A DNA stretch of 64,000 bases from Pachyseris speciosa (GCA_016490735.1 JAEMWC010000094.1:211001-275000), one strand, 5' to 3'. Positions 21,440 through 33,510 are shown, counted from the first letter of the stretch. Notes: generated by a model not told the origin, from the sequence alone. Numbers and translations are program-made.

Positions 21440-24400
21440 ATGGCGTCAAAAGATGAAATGGTGAGAACTAAATACTAACTGAGAATGAATATATGAAAAT
21501 ATTTACACTGCGGGTTAAAGAATGAATATGTGAATGATCATCGCTGTTATGAACACTACTCAAGCTGGTCAGTTCGCAGTTGGCTTGTCAGCTCAGCTGG
21601 AAGAGCACTACACCGGTATCGCAGTGGTCGTGGGTTCGAATCCCGTACAAGCCTAATTTTTTTTTCAGGCTTTATTTTCACTACTGCTTAAGTAGTGTTC
21701 CTAACTGCGATGATCATTCACATATTCATAGTTGCTTTAACTGTAAAATTCTAAATTTAACAAGGACGCCCTACTAAGACAGACATCTCTGTTAATGTAA
21801 ATCTCTTCAAGACAGAAATATCTTTAAACGGACAGTTGGTGCTTGTCACGAACAAAGAAAAGGACATAATTGGCGATTCTGAGCCAAAAGAGTCCCACAA
21901 GGGATACAATGGCTTAACTGGGGCGCTTTTTCTTCAGTCAACTAAATTAATCTCAAGCTCTCTTTGATGTCCAATAGGAAGAAGATACAAAATCCTCGTC
22001 GGATGAGGAAGAAAAAAGTAGCAGGTAAGAAAGACCAAATTAACCGAATCGATTTACGAACATTTTCCTATCTAATGACAGCTTCAGTTAACAGTTCCTA
22101 ATGACATTTTGCAACAACACTAGTGCAAAAAAATTGCTAAATTCTCAGTAGTAAATCGTCTTTCGTGTTCCGGATGTCGTCTGTATCCGAGTTCGTAACA
22201 TCCATTCTGGAAATCGGAAAAAAAAAGAATGGTCACATCACACACCCAGGAGGGTACGCGAACTCTACATACGCTGCAGGACAAAAAAACCTTAACACGT
22301 CGGTTTAATATGTTTACCTTGCTTTCACAGATGCACTATTGATTTACTTAAGGGACGTTCTCGGACAAATTGATAGGATGTAAGACAAAAAGGGTGTGAC
22401 AAAAGTGATAAAAAAATCTTAAGCCCTGAAAGCCCCAAGCAAATGCATAGAGAGCAAATAGTGCTCAACAAAAGCAAGGTAAGACATCTCTTTAGCACAT
22501 TTTACAGGTGTGTGCTTTTAGTACAAACGATGCTACAATAAGCTCCTCCCACCTTTCTTTTACGCTTTTCAGTGAAAGCGAGGCCAGTACAGTTGACTTT
22601 CAACAGGCGGAGCCAGCAGAAAAGACGTCTTCCATTCCTGGTGAACTGGACCACCTGCTCAGGTATTTAACCATCAGCATCTTGCAAGGTTTCTCTGTAA
22701 ATCTGCGAGAGAAGAAACAGACTACTGAGAGCTGTAATCAGAGAGAGATGCCTGCCACTGAAACAGTGGTTGCAAATCTAAAGGAAAAAGCTGTTGCGTA
22801 GCAATCAGGGGCCAGTTGCTCGAAACATGGTTACCGCTAACCGGGGTTAAAATACCATGACAACCTATAGGTTTTAATACAGCTCAACCAATGGTTAGCA
22901 CTAACCTTGCTTCGAGCAACTCAGCCCAGTGCGTTCTGTTGGCTGTTCACGCACATTTGGTTCTTGCTCCGCAGAGTCTGCAGTACACAGAAGGAGGGCG
23001 GTTGGTCAAGCAGTGCACGGATATTGGCGGTCGACACAGCCCAGTTGGGTACGGGAAACATCGGAAAATACGTGTCCTTAACATAAAATTCTAACGAATG
23101 ACCCAAATTAATGGGAAGGTCAACACTAACGGAAAACTACACCACAGCCATGAAACCTGATATTGGATCACATCACGATTTTGTACTTAAAGGGGCACTG
23201 TCACGGTATTTGGATAAAAACAAAGATGATGACGAGGAAATGAATTACAACTTGAAAAAGTTAGGTTAACAGTTTTTACGTTTTGGCATTGTGTCTTGGA
23301 AAAAAATCACTGCAAAATAATACCAGTTCGCTTTCTCTCTAGCCTCCCACGAAGTTGTTTCAGGAGATGAAATACGAGTCCCCTAAAAACGACTGCGTGG
23401 GAGGCTACTTTCTTCCAAGAAATGATTTGAAATCAACTTTTTTCGTGTTACTTGGTCTATTCATGTCATACTTAAAGTACTTTCTCATAATTTGACACAC
23501 TTATAAACAGGAATTACCGTGTCAATACCCCTTTAATGCCAATTTTTAAGGACTATCAGTAGATAGATAAAAGCCACAACAAAAATCAATTTATTGATCT
23601 CACTCCTCTCCCCCACCCAGTCCTGCTGTATGGTCATATAAATTTACCTTTAACTTTCTAAAATATCCTAAGGCAACCATTCCAATAAAATCACTTCATC
23701 AGTCCTTTTCTGTGATGCTGTGCGTTCCAAAGTATTTTCCAGGCACTCGAGGGAAAACGACATGTTCCAGATGCACTTGGTTTACTGTTTAAGCTACCCT
23801 TCTGACAATTTTGCAATTCGAAAAGTTTTCACATAACTAAAGGAAATCGCTCTCCACTTCACCGAGATTTACAGTCTTATCTCTTATTTTAGGGGAATAG
23901 CATGTTCTCATACGCTTCAGCAAGATGGATGGGGAGGTGGCGTACCTCAGGTAGGGGTAAATAACTAGGCAGTTGAAAGTAAGTCTCTAAGTCTCATGTC
24001 AACAAGTAAATTTAACTCGACCTTCTGTGACCAGTAAGAAAAAAGCAACCCGTTGTGTGATCTTGTGCTTTCCCCCAATATTCTAATGTCTTTACGTTTA
24101 ACCGTTCTTTCCTCGTATTTCTTTGAAGTTCCATACTATTGCATAAATCATGATAGTTCTGAACATTTAAGTTCGTTTCTTCGTTCATTCTTTCTTTTAT
24201 TCTGTCATACAAATTTCACACGAACTTAAATCATAACTAGAGAAAATCATTTCAAACGTTTCGGATCTTTTGGTCAATCAATCAACCTACCAACCAACCA
24301 GCCAGCCAACCGTCCAACCAACCATTTATTATTTCAGTTTCCGAAATTCAATACTTGTTGATCAATCATGACAGTTTTACAAACACTACACTGAATCTAA

Positions 24401-24570
24401 ATTTCCTACTCTTTATTGGTTCGCATGTCTGTGGGATCTTTTGTTGTTGTTGTTGTTGTTGCTTATTTTTGAAATCCCTTCTGATATTTACTGGCATTTT
24501 GTGCTGCCTTATGGGCCCTTACTTATTCAATTTTCTCTTCTTATCTTCAACAGGAAAACGAAGAGTCTGA
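21440..24570 (+). CDS. Gene 1, copy A: short acidic protein, frame-shifted relative to copy B
   Basis: Exons: 21440-21460 (MASKDEM), 21978-22024 (EEDTKSSSDEEEKSS), 22573-22662 (SESEASTVDFQQAEPAEKTS…), 23893-23950 and 24554-24570, all with AG/GT borders. An AATAAA lies at 24625-24630. Exon 3 is 90 nt here and 91 in copy B; the lost base changes the phase into exon 4. In the copy B phase exon 4 reads GNSMFSYASARWMGRWRTS and exon 5 ends KRRV-stop at 24570. In the shifted phase exon 4 reads GIACSHTLQQDGWGGGVPQ and exon 5 stays open to 24625, ending in a hydrophobic run (IPVIIFLIVYLML). No signal peptide; family unknown. A 5' leader exon must exist, since the acceptor abuts the ATG; I could not place it. 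Confidence 0.6.
21525..21728. mobile_element. TIR element with tRNA-like cargo (copy A, gene 1 intron 1)
   Basis: Left end AATATGTGAATGATCATCGC and right end GCGATGATCATTCACATATT are inverted partners of about 36 bp. The interior carries the tRNA-like sequence and a T-run plus CAGGCTTTATTTTCACTAC. The inverted pair CACTACT and AGTAGTG lies just inside the ends. Confidence 0.7.
21582..21653 (+). repeat. tRNA-like sequence in TIR element (copy A)
   Basis: GGCTTGT and ACAAGCC form a full acceptor stem. GCTC/GAGC gives the D arm and GGGTTCGAATCCC the T arm and B box. The anticodon loop CCGGTAT would present GGT and lacks U33. Repeat context argues against a working tRNA. Confidence 0.6.
22807..22925. 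mobile_element. Foldback MITE (copy A)
   Basis: GGGGCCAGTTGCTCGAA at the left and TTCGAGCAACT at the right are inverted, with GGTTA…CTAACC pairs inside. The counterpart in copy B is at 53410-53527, so insertion preceded the duplication. I recall this as a common marine-invertebrate foldback. Confidence 0.65.
23340..23407. mobile_element. 68-bp foldback present only in copy A
   Basis: TAGCCTCCCACG and CGTGGGAGGCTA bound the insert. In copy B the flanks CCAGTTTCC and TTTCTTCCAAG are directly joined (near 53955). The insertion therefore happened after the duplication, or was lost from B. Confidence 0.65.
24260..24330 (+). repeat. CCAA/CCAG-rich simple repeat
   Basis: TCAATCAATC passes into CCAACCAACC and CCAGCCAGCC type units. 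It is conserved in copy B at about 54810-54870, in intron 4 of gene 1. Confidence 0.6.
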
Positions 24571-25689
24571 TCTTATTCCTGTGATCATATTTCTTATTGT
24601 GTATTTAATGTTGTCAAGGTTCTAAATAAATTTGTTGCTATATTAAGACATAACTATCGTCCACTTAGCTCCTAATGCTTTCAAAACAAAACGTAAATCT
24701 TCTCCGAGGGAAGTGCCGGTAACGGCCAACAATCCCCTGCATATTTCTAACAAAATATATATGCAATTATGAACATTCCAAATTACCCCCGGCCACTGAA
24801 AACTAGAAAAACGCTAATCTATACCACCTATCCGATCCAAAATCCAGCCAACTCAGAAGCCATATGCAAGGGTGAGGCACATCAAAAAATTTCATCTGGA
24901 GGATTAATACAGTTACGCATTCATTGTGGTGAATTTATAGCATGGAGAGGGGTTGGGGAGACGGGGTGCAGATGGGGCCTGCGCTACCTGCTCTCCGTTG
25001 CTCATACGCTTAACTCCTTTTTCCCTCCAACGGGGTACTGCTAATTATAAATATATTTTAAACTTAGTTAAAAAAGCTAAAAATTCTAGTAAAAAGTATA
25101 AAATTACAATAAAAACCTTACAAATAAAAATCTTCCAGCGCTTTCTTAAATAAGACTCTAGAGTTTATACTTCTTAGACTAAAAGGTAAGGAATTAAAAA
25201 TCGATGCGCCTAAAAAATAAAAATAACGACGGGCAAACTCTAGTTTCACTTTCGGGAAGTTTAACTGAATTTCCGTTGTTTCTGGTGTCTACATCATGAC
25301 TTAATCGCTTGAAGTAGTTTTTAAAAGGAGAACACAGTTTCTTGAAGGCAATCATAAACAAGAGAACACACAATTTAGAAAAAATGATCACAGTAAAATT
25401 TCTGATTTGCTCATCTTGGTAGAGCGGGCGCGAAAAGTAAACTGGATTTCTTTTGATAAACAAATGATGACCTTCGAATTCCAGACGAAAACAAAAGAAA
25501 TCTCCATGACAACTAAACAGCTTGGCAAAGGGAAAAGTGAACACTGATAATACACCCTGAATAAAGGTCAAGATTCTTTGCAAGTCATAAGACCGGGCGA
25601 CTGATCACGATGATTTGGAAATACTGAATCTCGCTCTGTTTGCTATTTTATAATACTTTAAATCTCGGCACAAATTCGGTAACGTTGCC

Positions 25690-25889
25690 ATGGCCGACTG
25701 CGACATCGTAAACCGTGCAAAATGGAACAAATCTGGCCCACATCAAACGAACTTCCTACGTTGCTACAAGGACCATACCAGACGGCTGACGCGGAAAATT
25801 CGTTCCTTTGGGCTACCAAGATATCTCTTTATTCGACTCTGGCAGTTGGAACAGAACATATCATACAACAAATCGCAGTAGACTTGAAG
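25690..25889 (+). CDS. Small ORF in a possible 5' exon (copy A)
   Basis: A 63-codon frame, MADCDIVNRAKWNKS to NKSQ-stop (25881), is followed 8 nt later by a donor (|gtaaag at 25890). The equivalent in copy B (56813-57005) stays open, with a 6-nt in-frame indel, and has the same donor. The encoded peptide is basic and aromatic (HTRRLTRKIRSFG, LWQLEQNI). Amino-acid changes between copies are many, so selection on the protein is weak or absent. It may be an upstream ORF in an alternative leader exon of gene 2, which starts 2.4 kb downstream. Confidence 0.35.
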
Positions 25890-26429
25890 GTAAAGACTAC
25901 GCTCCAGATAACAAACACTTTAGAACCTTCTCTGTAACTGAAGCAAACGGCAAACCGTCGCTTGCAAAACACAACACTGTTATTTTAACTTTAGCGACAG
26001 TTACGTTCTAATCTAATATTTGCGTAAATATTATCAATGAGATGAGGTTTCCATTTGAAACAGCGACGAATGAAAATCTCTCAGTCGCTGACAAAAGAAC
26101 CTTGTTCCTTTCAGTTAAGCAAGGGTGACAGTTTTGGAATTTATTCACCAAATCTTTATTTCATTAACGGGTCAATTGACATACGATACAATGAAACTTG
26201 AACTTGACAAGGCTAACCATCTAATGAAACAATTGCTTCTGCACTGAAGGGTGATAATTCAAAATTGCTGTGCATGGTTATTTAAAGTTTCAAAGTATCG
26301 ATGATGGCATCTCATTTCTATCTCAACTTAAGACAAGCATAGTTAAATTCTCTTTCCAAACCGCACCATAACACTTTTTGTTTTATTTAGTTAAGTGTTC
26401 TGGCGTCCTCAAATCGATACTGTGAGTGA

Positions 26430-26608
26430 TAAACATCTTCAGAGCCCCGGATTGAACATTTTATTGGCCGAAGCGATCTGAACAACGAGTGACGTCACCA
26501 TCGACGAAACAGACATTTTGGACATTTTCTCAGGGCACAAGGCTGACGAGGAGTTGACCATCCGGTTTCACGTGTGCTCCCGAGGTTCAAACGAAAATAT
26601 TCACAAAG
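26430..26608 (+). other. Probable 5' exon of gene 2 with CRE motif (copy A)
   Basis: A block ending CAAACGAAAATATTCACAAAG|gtaag is well conserved with copy B (to 57900). It includes TGACGTCA at 26490-26497, a perfect CRE palindrome, followed by an open stretch TIDETDILDIFSGHKADEEL. The exon ends in phase 1, which does not fit gene 2 exon 1 (phase 0), so it is more likely a leader exon than coding. In copy A the potential ATG before the CRE reads ACG. The 5' boundary is a guess. Confidence 0.35.
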
Positions 26609-27404
26609 GTAAGACAGAACTCTCCTGAGAGGGGTTTTATGCGACAATTATTGTTTGTAGATCAGTGCTTTTCCCTTGTTAAGAAGCTTCCGTAGTCTGT
26701 TGTGAGCACTTCTCTTCACGATCTTCTGAGCACTACACCATCATGGTTTAATATTCGACCATGCTTCGCAATCTAAATATTGTTATTTTGTCCACACATT
26801 GAACCAAAAATACAAGGATGAACTTACAGGAAACTTCAGTTCATTTCTGAGAATAAACCAACGGTAATACATTAAAGAAAGACGTCAGGAGAACCAACTT
26901 GATGAAATGTAGAATATAAATCGTAACAAGCAATGACAGCAGGCATAATCGAATGAATTTAAAATCGTGTACACGGTTTTCGCAACATTCAAAATAGGCC
27001 TTTAGAATCACTTTGCAACAGCTTTAACACTTTGCGATAGAGCGAAGCTGGAGAAAAAAACCTCAAGCTACGAAGAGAAAATATTTAACTTTTCAATAGG
27101 CAAAACAAATGAAACATAAAAGCATTACACTCTTCCGTTCAAGAATCGATGACAACTAAGCCAAGGAGTCCTGAGCGTGATTCTAAATCAAACTGCTCAG
27201 GAAGCTAATACATAACAGCTATCGGAAGGTCAACATAGGACCTGAGAGAAACAATTTGTTTCCACTGGGAACGTGTTTTCAGGATGAGCCGTTAAGTATT
27301 TCCGTAATTAGTCAAATGCTGTTCCGGAGAGCTAACTGCAGCACACCACATCTATGACCCAAATCAACAAGACAGAAGACAAAGGAAGTCGATGACCCAC
27401 GTTT

Positions 27405-27536
27405 AGCCACAATCTCCGCAAAACAATTACGATTCTTTCACATGGTAAAAGGTAGCGCTAAACCGAGACAAGCCACAATCTCCGCAAAACAATTACGATT
27501 CTTTCACATGGTAAAAGGTAGCGCTAAACCGAGACA
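27405..27536 (+). repeat. Exact 66-bp tandem duplication
   Basis: AGCCACAATCTCCGCAAAAC begins identical units at 27405 and 27471. Copy B has a single diverged unit (near 58863). The exact match of the two units shows a recent event confined to copy A. Confidence 0.85.
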
Positions 27537-28276
27537 AGCCTTTTAAAGTCGCGAGGCAAGCTTTCAAGCATAATAATCAAAACAGTCATGAGTTATTCAA
27601 GTTATTTTAATTTTCAATGCGGGTTGTGACGCTTTCAGAGAGAACAAAATTATAATTGAAAGACTGTCGCCGTTGAATTTATATTAAAGTAAGGGCAAAT
27701 AAATGGCCAAGTGATACAGAATTGCCTTGTTGAAGGATCAGACTCTGACCATCCTATCGTGTTAATTTGCTATGAAACTTATCACCACTTGACGCAAACA
27801 GGTAGAGCAGTCTCTGTGGAAGTCTCTGTCTTTGCGGCAATTCATCAATTTCAGAGCAAACCAAGAAATTAACACGATCCATTTCAAAGGCTTACGTCTA
27901 GATCTTAGCCTTTTTAACAAATAAATTGTTGTTTCTTGTCATTCAAGCTCTTTGCTGACCTCATTACAAGATATTAACAGTCGAAAACCCATGATCGGTT
28001 ACTTCATGAAATCAGGAATAGGAGGTAATCGTTTATGTCTACCACGATTGTCTGTGGTCACGTTTCGGAGCAGCGCCGATTTATGTCCCGGCATAGTGCA
28101 CACCTTAACGAGGGTCAAGCAACTGCATGGATTTTTGCATCTCGGGCGTTGCAGTCAATTAGTAAAAATATCAATCGAAATGCTCTTATCACAAAAAAGT
28201 TTAAATGAGCTTTCAATTCTTACTTTGACAAAAAGGATCCTTGAAATGGTTTTAATTTGTTTTATGCACATTGCAG

Positions 28277-29602
28277 ATGGCTGCTGCTAAAAAGGACAAG
28301 GTGACATGTAGATTTGAAATCCGTAAATGCTGTTCAAAAGATACAAACTCTTGTCTGCTTGTTGTTTAAGGTTAACTCTCAAACGCAAGGGTGCCCAAAT
28401 TCAAATTAAGAAAATCTTCCTCAAAAAAAAAAAAAATAAATAAAAAATTATAGTGTCGCACCTCGACTCAGAACTCAGAACAACCTTGCAGAGAAATATA
28501 TTCCGAAAGTTTTCTTTTGATTGGCAACACTTTAATTCATGCTTGCACTTAATCTGGAAACCACCTTGAAAAGCAGGATAAATAATAATCCCCTGCACCA
28601 ACAGACATTTGTTCTCGCGAGTAACAGTAATAGATAAGCACCAAGCGAAATTGAAGTTTTCAAGACGCAATAATTTTCTGTCCTCCAATAACTTACAGAT
28701 ACAGAAACGTTTCTAAAGAACTGTTTTCCTTTCCTTCCAAGACACAAACGTTTCAGTAAAGACTAGGTTCGCAATAAAAACAACTATCTTATTTTTACAA
28801 TTAGTTTAGCTCTCTGCCGTCTCTATGGCCATCGTAGCTGGCTATCTGCAAGAACTGACACTTGAGACTTGTCTGAACTTCATTAGAATGTAGTTCTCTG
28901 AATTTTTTTTTCCACCATGTATCTGCAACACTACGAAATACCTTTGTGTTTATAACTCCGTCTGGTCTCATAATATCCAGGCCTAATGAAATCCGCTCTG
29001 TTAAAGTGGCTGCCTTCCATTTTCTGAGAGTCACACTATCCCACCCTTGAAAGCCTATTTCATTTCCGACAGCACTCCAACCTACACTTTCTTCCACTGA
29101 ACATCAATTTTGTTACTTCAATCGGACAAAATATTAGAGGAAGACTAGAATGCTACCAAGAACAATTCTTCCTTTCCTTTCCTTTTAACAAGAAGTAACA
29201 TGGCCAACATCTGAACCTGCAACTCCCGGCCACTTGCGGGATTATCATTTACGACTCTCTTCGGCAACGACATTTGAGTGACCGCAATTGTATACAGGGA
29301 TGCCTGTGATGGTCTACAACTTGCTGTCTGTGTAGTATAAGGACGAGAGAAAACTAATGTACCTCACCGAAAGTGAGAAACTAAGAAACAACGATAGTTT
29401 GAGAGCCGGCGAGTACAAACAACCACCATGTTGTTTACCGTGTATAAATAATGATTAAATATTAAAGATTAATGATAAACTCTGCTCACACCTACCTGTG
29501 TTTTATGTTTTAAGCCACGGTGACTCAAAGCCCATGAACAGCAATGAAGCAACCACTAAAGCATGTGGTGGTGTCGTAGGAAGCCTTGAAGTTGCAACCC
29601 AG
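28277..29602 (+). pseudogene. Gene 2, copy A: lost exon 2
   Basis: Exon 1 (28277-28300) encodes MAAAKKDK with a clean acceptor and the donor |gtgaca. Exon 3 (29515-29602) encodes HGDSKPMNSNEATTKACGG then VVGSLEVATQ, with 12 nt more than copy B, in frame. At the place of exon 2 the acceptor tract TTTCCTTCCAAG survives near 28740. About 170 bp that in copy B hold most of exon 2 and its donor are deleted (ACACAA runs directly into ACGTTTCAG). Exon 1 (ends phase 0) cannot join exon 3 (starts phase 2) in frame, so this copy looks dead unless it uses other exons. Exons 4 and 5 would lie beyond the duplication, and I did not find them. Confidence 0.6.
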
Positions 29603-30488
29603 GTAGGCTTTCTTAAAGCATAACTGTCACATTTACCTGGCAAAGGAAATGATTCTCATTACATTACGTTCTGGTATCTGTAATGAAAGTGATTTTAATG
29701 CACTGAATAGACTCATCCATGAAAAGCATGGGCAAATCGTCATTTAACTAATGCCAACAGGCATAATAGGACAGAGAGGGAGACTAGGGGGGCTGGCTGG
29801 CATATCTTAATTTCAAAAAATCTATTTTTAGAAAGAAAGCAAACTACTTCCGGTAGACTCGTTTCCATGCGAAGGGCCGAGTCACACTCGAGCGAGTCCT
29901 CGAGCGATTACAAAAAAATGATGGCGGCCTCATGTGGTGAAAACCAGCTTATTTTCAAATGCTCTTAATTCAGTGAGGCGGAACAAGAGGACTGATTTTA
30001 TGCACATACAAATTGTTTAACATCGGGCGTCTTAAAGGCAATCAAAGTCCTCGTTTGGACCACGGATCTCTGAATGTTGTTGCTGATCGATTCTCCTGTA
30101 TTTTTCAGTTCGAGATTCAGTTGTAACATGTACAGGCTTTAAGCCTGAGAGAAATAGCGAACCTTCGTGGAGTTGGAATCGCTATTTTCGTGTTGACTCC
30201 TTTCTCAGTTCCATGGTGTCTTCAACTTTTTTAGCAACGAGGAGCAGTTTTTGCTTCTGCATTCGTTGAAGAAGTAGCAAGTCCACGTGTCAGGTTGTAC
30301 GTACGTTCTGTTCATATTGTTCAGATCAGTTTCATTTAAAAGGGAAGAAATCACATCAGAACACGATTTCACCCTCCAAGGCTGTACAGAAAGTGCAGTA
30401 AGCCCATAAGAGCAGTGGTGGTCTTTATCTTCTATGCTAAGGTAATAAAAAAGTATTTATTAGTTGTCGATCTCGTAATTTATTAGTT

Positions 30489-30653
30489 GACAATCGTGTA
30501 AATATTATTGACATCACTTAATAATGTAATGATTTATTATCTTACAAAAATTGATTTATTTTATGTTTTGACAATCTTGTAAATATTATTGACATCACTT
30601 AATAATGTAATGATTTATTATCTTACAAAAATTATGATTTATTTTATGTTTTG
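30489..30653 (+). repeat. Two-copy tandem repeat, 81-bp unit
   Basis: GACAATC(G/T)TGTAAATATT begins units at 30489 and 30570. Both run through GACATCACTTAATAATGTAA and end TTATTTTATG. Only a few differences separate them. Confidence 0.8.
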
Positions 30654-31715
30654 TTTTTAATTATTTATACACGACCCCACAAGCTTGTAGCTTTAATTTT
30701 TTTTTATCGTGTTTAAATAAAGGTCATCTATCTATCTTAATGCAACAATCTGCAAGTGCGTGGTACTACTTCACCTTTGAGAAAAGAGCAAGTGTTCAAT
30801 ATGTACAAACGGAACTGATCGACTTAACTGAACTGAATTACGCAGCATTGTACATTTATTAAATCTTGGTAAAGACTTTCTGAAAAAATTCAGAAAATGG
30901 TTTCTGACAAAATACGTGTAAACGTTAAACTTAATTAATGTCTTTTGTAGGTGATTGACTTTTACCTTACGTGTAGTGCATAAATGTATCCATATAAAGA
31001 ATATTGTTCAGGTATGAAAGCAGCTTTGTCATAGAATGAAATGGTATCAAAACTTGTAATCTGCATTGGGCAAGATTTACATAGAAGCCTGCAAGCCTTC
31101 TTATTTTTATTCAGATGATATCAAATTTAATAAAAGCCTCCCTAAGCTACATAAGTACCCTGTCCTTATGAGTTTCAGTAAAGACAAGTAAATTTTTTTC
31201 TACTGTCTGTAGATAGGGCTCGAATGATTTGCATTGCACTACAAATTAGTGTTTTCATGATACAGATATTGATATTGTTGAACTACAGTGTGTAACACAC
31301 AAATTATAATTTTTTTTTTGGTTTTCTCTAATACCTCTAAGTCTTTACAAAAGTTTAGCATTTTATCCAGGATGTGGCAATTTCTGACAAAAATGGAAAA
31401 TGTTTTACATCTAAGCATGAGGCAATTTGCATTATGTTAACTGTGACACCAAGTGTTAATGCCAGGTAGCTGTTACCCATGCATTCTTATGTGCCAGGGA
31501 AACACTTGCTTGTTGAATCTTGCATTATATCATGGCACATATATTAAGGTATACATATTTTCACAAGAAAATGTATTGTTGCAGCTGTGGAAACAGGATG
31601 TCTTAATCTTGCTATTATCCGTGAAGAAACTGCAGTTAAATCTACATTGTGGTTTTCATTTCATAGATGCCAAGATTTTCACAAATTCTTAAGATGTTAT
31701 TGCTTTCTTCTATTT

Positions 31716-31812
31716 AACACTTAGATTATGAGCTCGAGATTTCTATCACGATAGCTGATGAGGGTGCAGCCTGGATCAGCTATCATGCATAGAAATCGAG
31801 AGCGAATATGAT
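31716..31812. repeat. Foldback fragment related to 61228-61300
   Basis: TTAGATTATGAGCTCGAGAT near the left end and ATAGAAATCGAGAGCG near the right end are inverted versions of each other. The same two phrases bound a foldback at 61228-61300. The loop differs. Confidence 0.5.
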
Positions 31813-33510
31813 ATGCACCAGGCAATTGGCTACACAAGTTTTGTTATATACATGTTTATTTATTTTTTTTTTTTTCTGTGAAACAAATTTATTATAGGTG
31901 AGAAACCTATTTATGTGGAAGCTCTTATTATGTGTAACATTGACACACTGTGTGAGGCCGGTTTGTGGATGCCTATGTTTTGAAAAAATATTTTGTATGC
32001 TGTGTCTACCTGGTACACTTGACTTGTACACTTTTACCTGTCCTCTACATAAATACATTGTGAGGGGCTGTGTAAAAAAAAAAACACAAACAAACAAACA
32101 AACCAACGAAAAAGGGTCAGGATGGCCAGTAATATGCCTGGAAGGAATAAGAAGCAAAAAAAAAAAAAAAAAAGAAACGAAGAACAGACTGTGGCCAGCA
32201 ATTCAGATTCCTGTTTGTATCTTTAGGTGGACCTCACAGTGGTTCCAAAGAATTTAATACAATTTATGATAGTTTGGGTGATAGATTTCAACTGCCATTA
32301 ATCGCTGACTTAGTAAAGTAACAGTATTATGACTAACTACTTTTCGTGTTCATGTATGCAAACAGCATGTTGTGTGAAGTATGATTTGTTAGAAAGACTG
32401 TTGTTTTTGGCTTGAGGAAACACACCTGAAAATCTCTCTGATCATAAATAATAAAATTAGACACTAATTATAATTCTCATTTTGCATGTGGAATAACTCA
32501 CTGCATTATTCAGAAATGAACAAGCAATGAACACTTGTTTAAGGATTTGGTGTTGGCATGTTCATAGAAATAAATAACACTGAATTCAGAGATGAAACAG
32601 AATAGTCTAACTTGTGTTGCTTCATTACACAATTTTCATTCATCAAAAATATCAATTGACTGATATCATCAGATATCAATTCCATTTGAACTTGTATAGG
32701 AGGGCTCTTTGAAATATTCTGGCTTTTCTTAATGTAGTAAACCTATTAATTTTCAGACAACCTTCGAATTTAATGCTTTGCAACCATAACAAATTTCAAG
32801 CCATTTTTATTCTGCCACGGGCTATCGCTTTTTAGAGATACTATATGTCTTGAGGCTATCCCTCAGGCTTTGGTCACTCCACCACTCTGCCTGAAGTAGC
32901 TAGCTCTGCCTCTGTCCTCCCCCTGAAAAACTCCCTAGTCCTTGTATTGCACAGCTTGTGGAGCATGTCACTAAAGACTTTCTGTACTACCGTTGCATTG
33001 TATTTATCTGATGATACTCCACATTTTTGGATTGAGCAACAAACTTTGGAACAGTTCCTCGTCGTTATACAGGTTAAAATGTACCACTTCTAAAAAATTG
33101 CCCTTATGCCTTTTCAGTTTTCTTTCATTTAAGTATTCTCTTATGTTCATATCTGCTTCTCTTACAAAACAAAAAATCATCTTTAAATAAAACACAATTT
33201 TTTTTCACGTGACCTCTATGTTTCTTTGTTAAATAAAACAATTTTTTTTTTGATGTTGATATTTTTAATTGCTCAGCTACTTAAACAAAAGCCTTTGAGG
33301 CTAGTAACATATCAACGCTATTTTATTTGAAAACAACCATATGCTGCAAGATCTGGAGGGGAGGGTACTACTTTCTGGCCAGTACTTAGATACAAGGTTG
33401 AAGTTGCATGAAAGCCAGCTTGAGGGGGTGATTTTAAAAACTAGACAATAGAGGTCGAGTTGGAGCCACTAGTGACAGCCAGAACTCGATGATCATCTCA
33501 TCTAGGGTAA

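Larger units (their letters stand above)
19991..29755 (+). repeat. Segmental duplication, copy A
   Basis: Starting at GACCACAATAATGG, the sequence follows copy B (50633-61690) in the same order and orientation to its end near CATTTAACTAATGCC. Shared are gene 1, gene 2, their introns, tRNA-bearing TIR elements, ATT/TTG microsatellites and CCAACCAACC runs. Identity is high over most of the length by eye, broken by indels. Copy A is about 1.3 kb shorter. Confidence 0.9.
29756..33480. other. Intergenic, AT-rich
   Basis: No supported gene. It contains an 81-bp tandem repeat (30489-30653), a partial foldback (31716-31812), A-runs near 32082 and 32157-32173, and T-runs near 31308, 31859, 33199 and 33242. 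The frame at 31453-31692 is open but has no codon, splice or family support. Confidence 0.4.

Noticed and set aside
22508..22801. Read-through frame over gene 1 exon 3 into the intron (HLLRYLTISILQG…)
   Set aside because: Open in both copies, but most A/B differences change the amino acid and a good donor precedes it; retained-intron translation is possible but not supported.
25194..25583. 129-codon minus-strand ORF
   Set aside because: The copy B counterpart has indels that are not multiples of three and breaks the frame.
28801..29097. 98-codon minus-strand ORF with GWDSVTLRKW
   Set aside because: It lies in an intron of gene 2A, and the copy B counterpart carries indels and stops.
31453..31692. 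79-codon ORF in AT-rich intergenic sequence
   Set aside because: No splice context, no duplicated copy to compare and no family resemblance.
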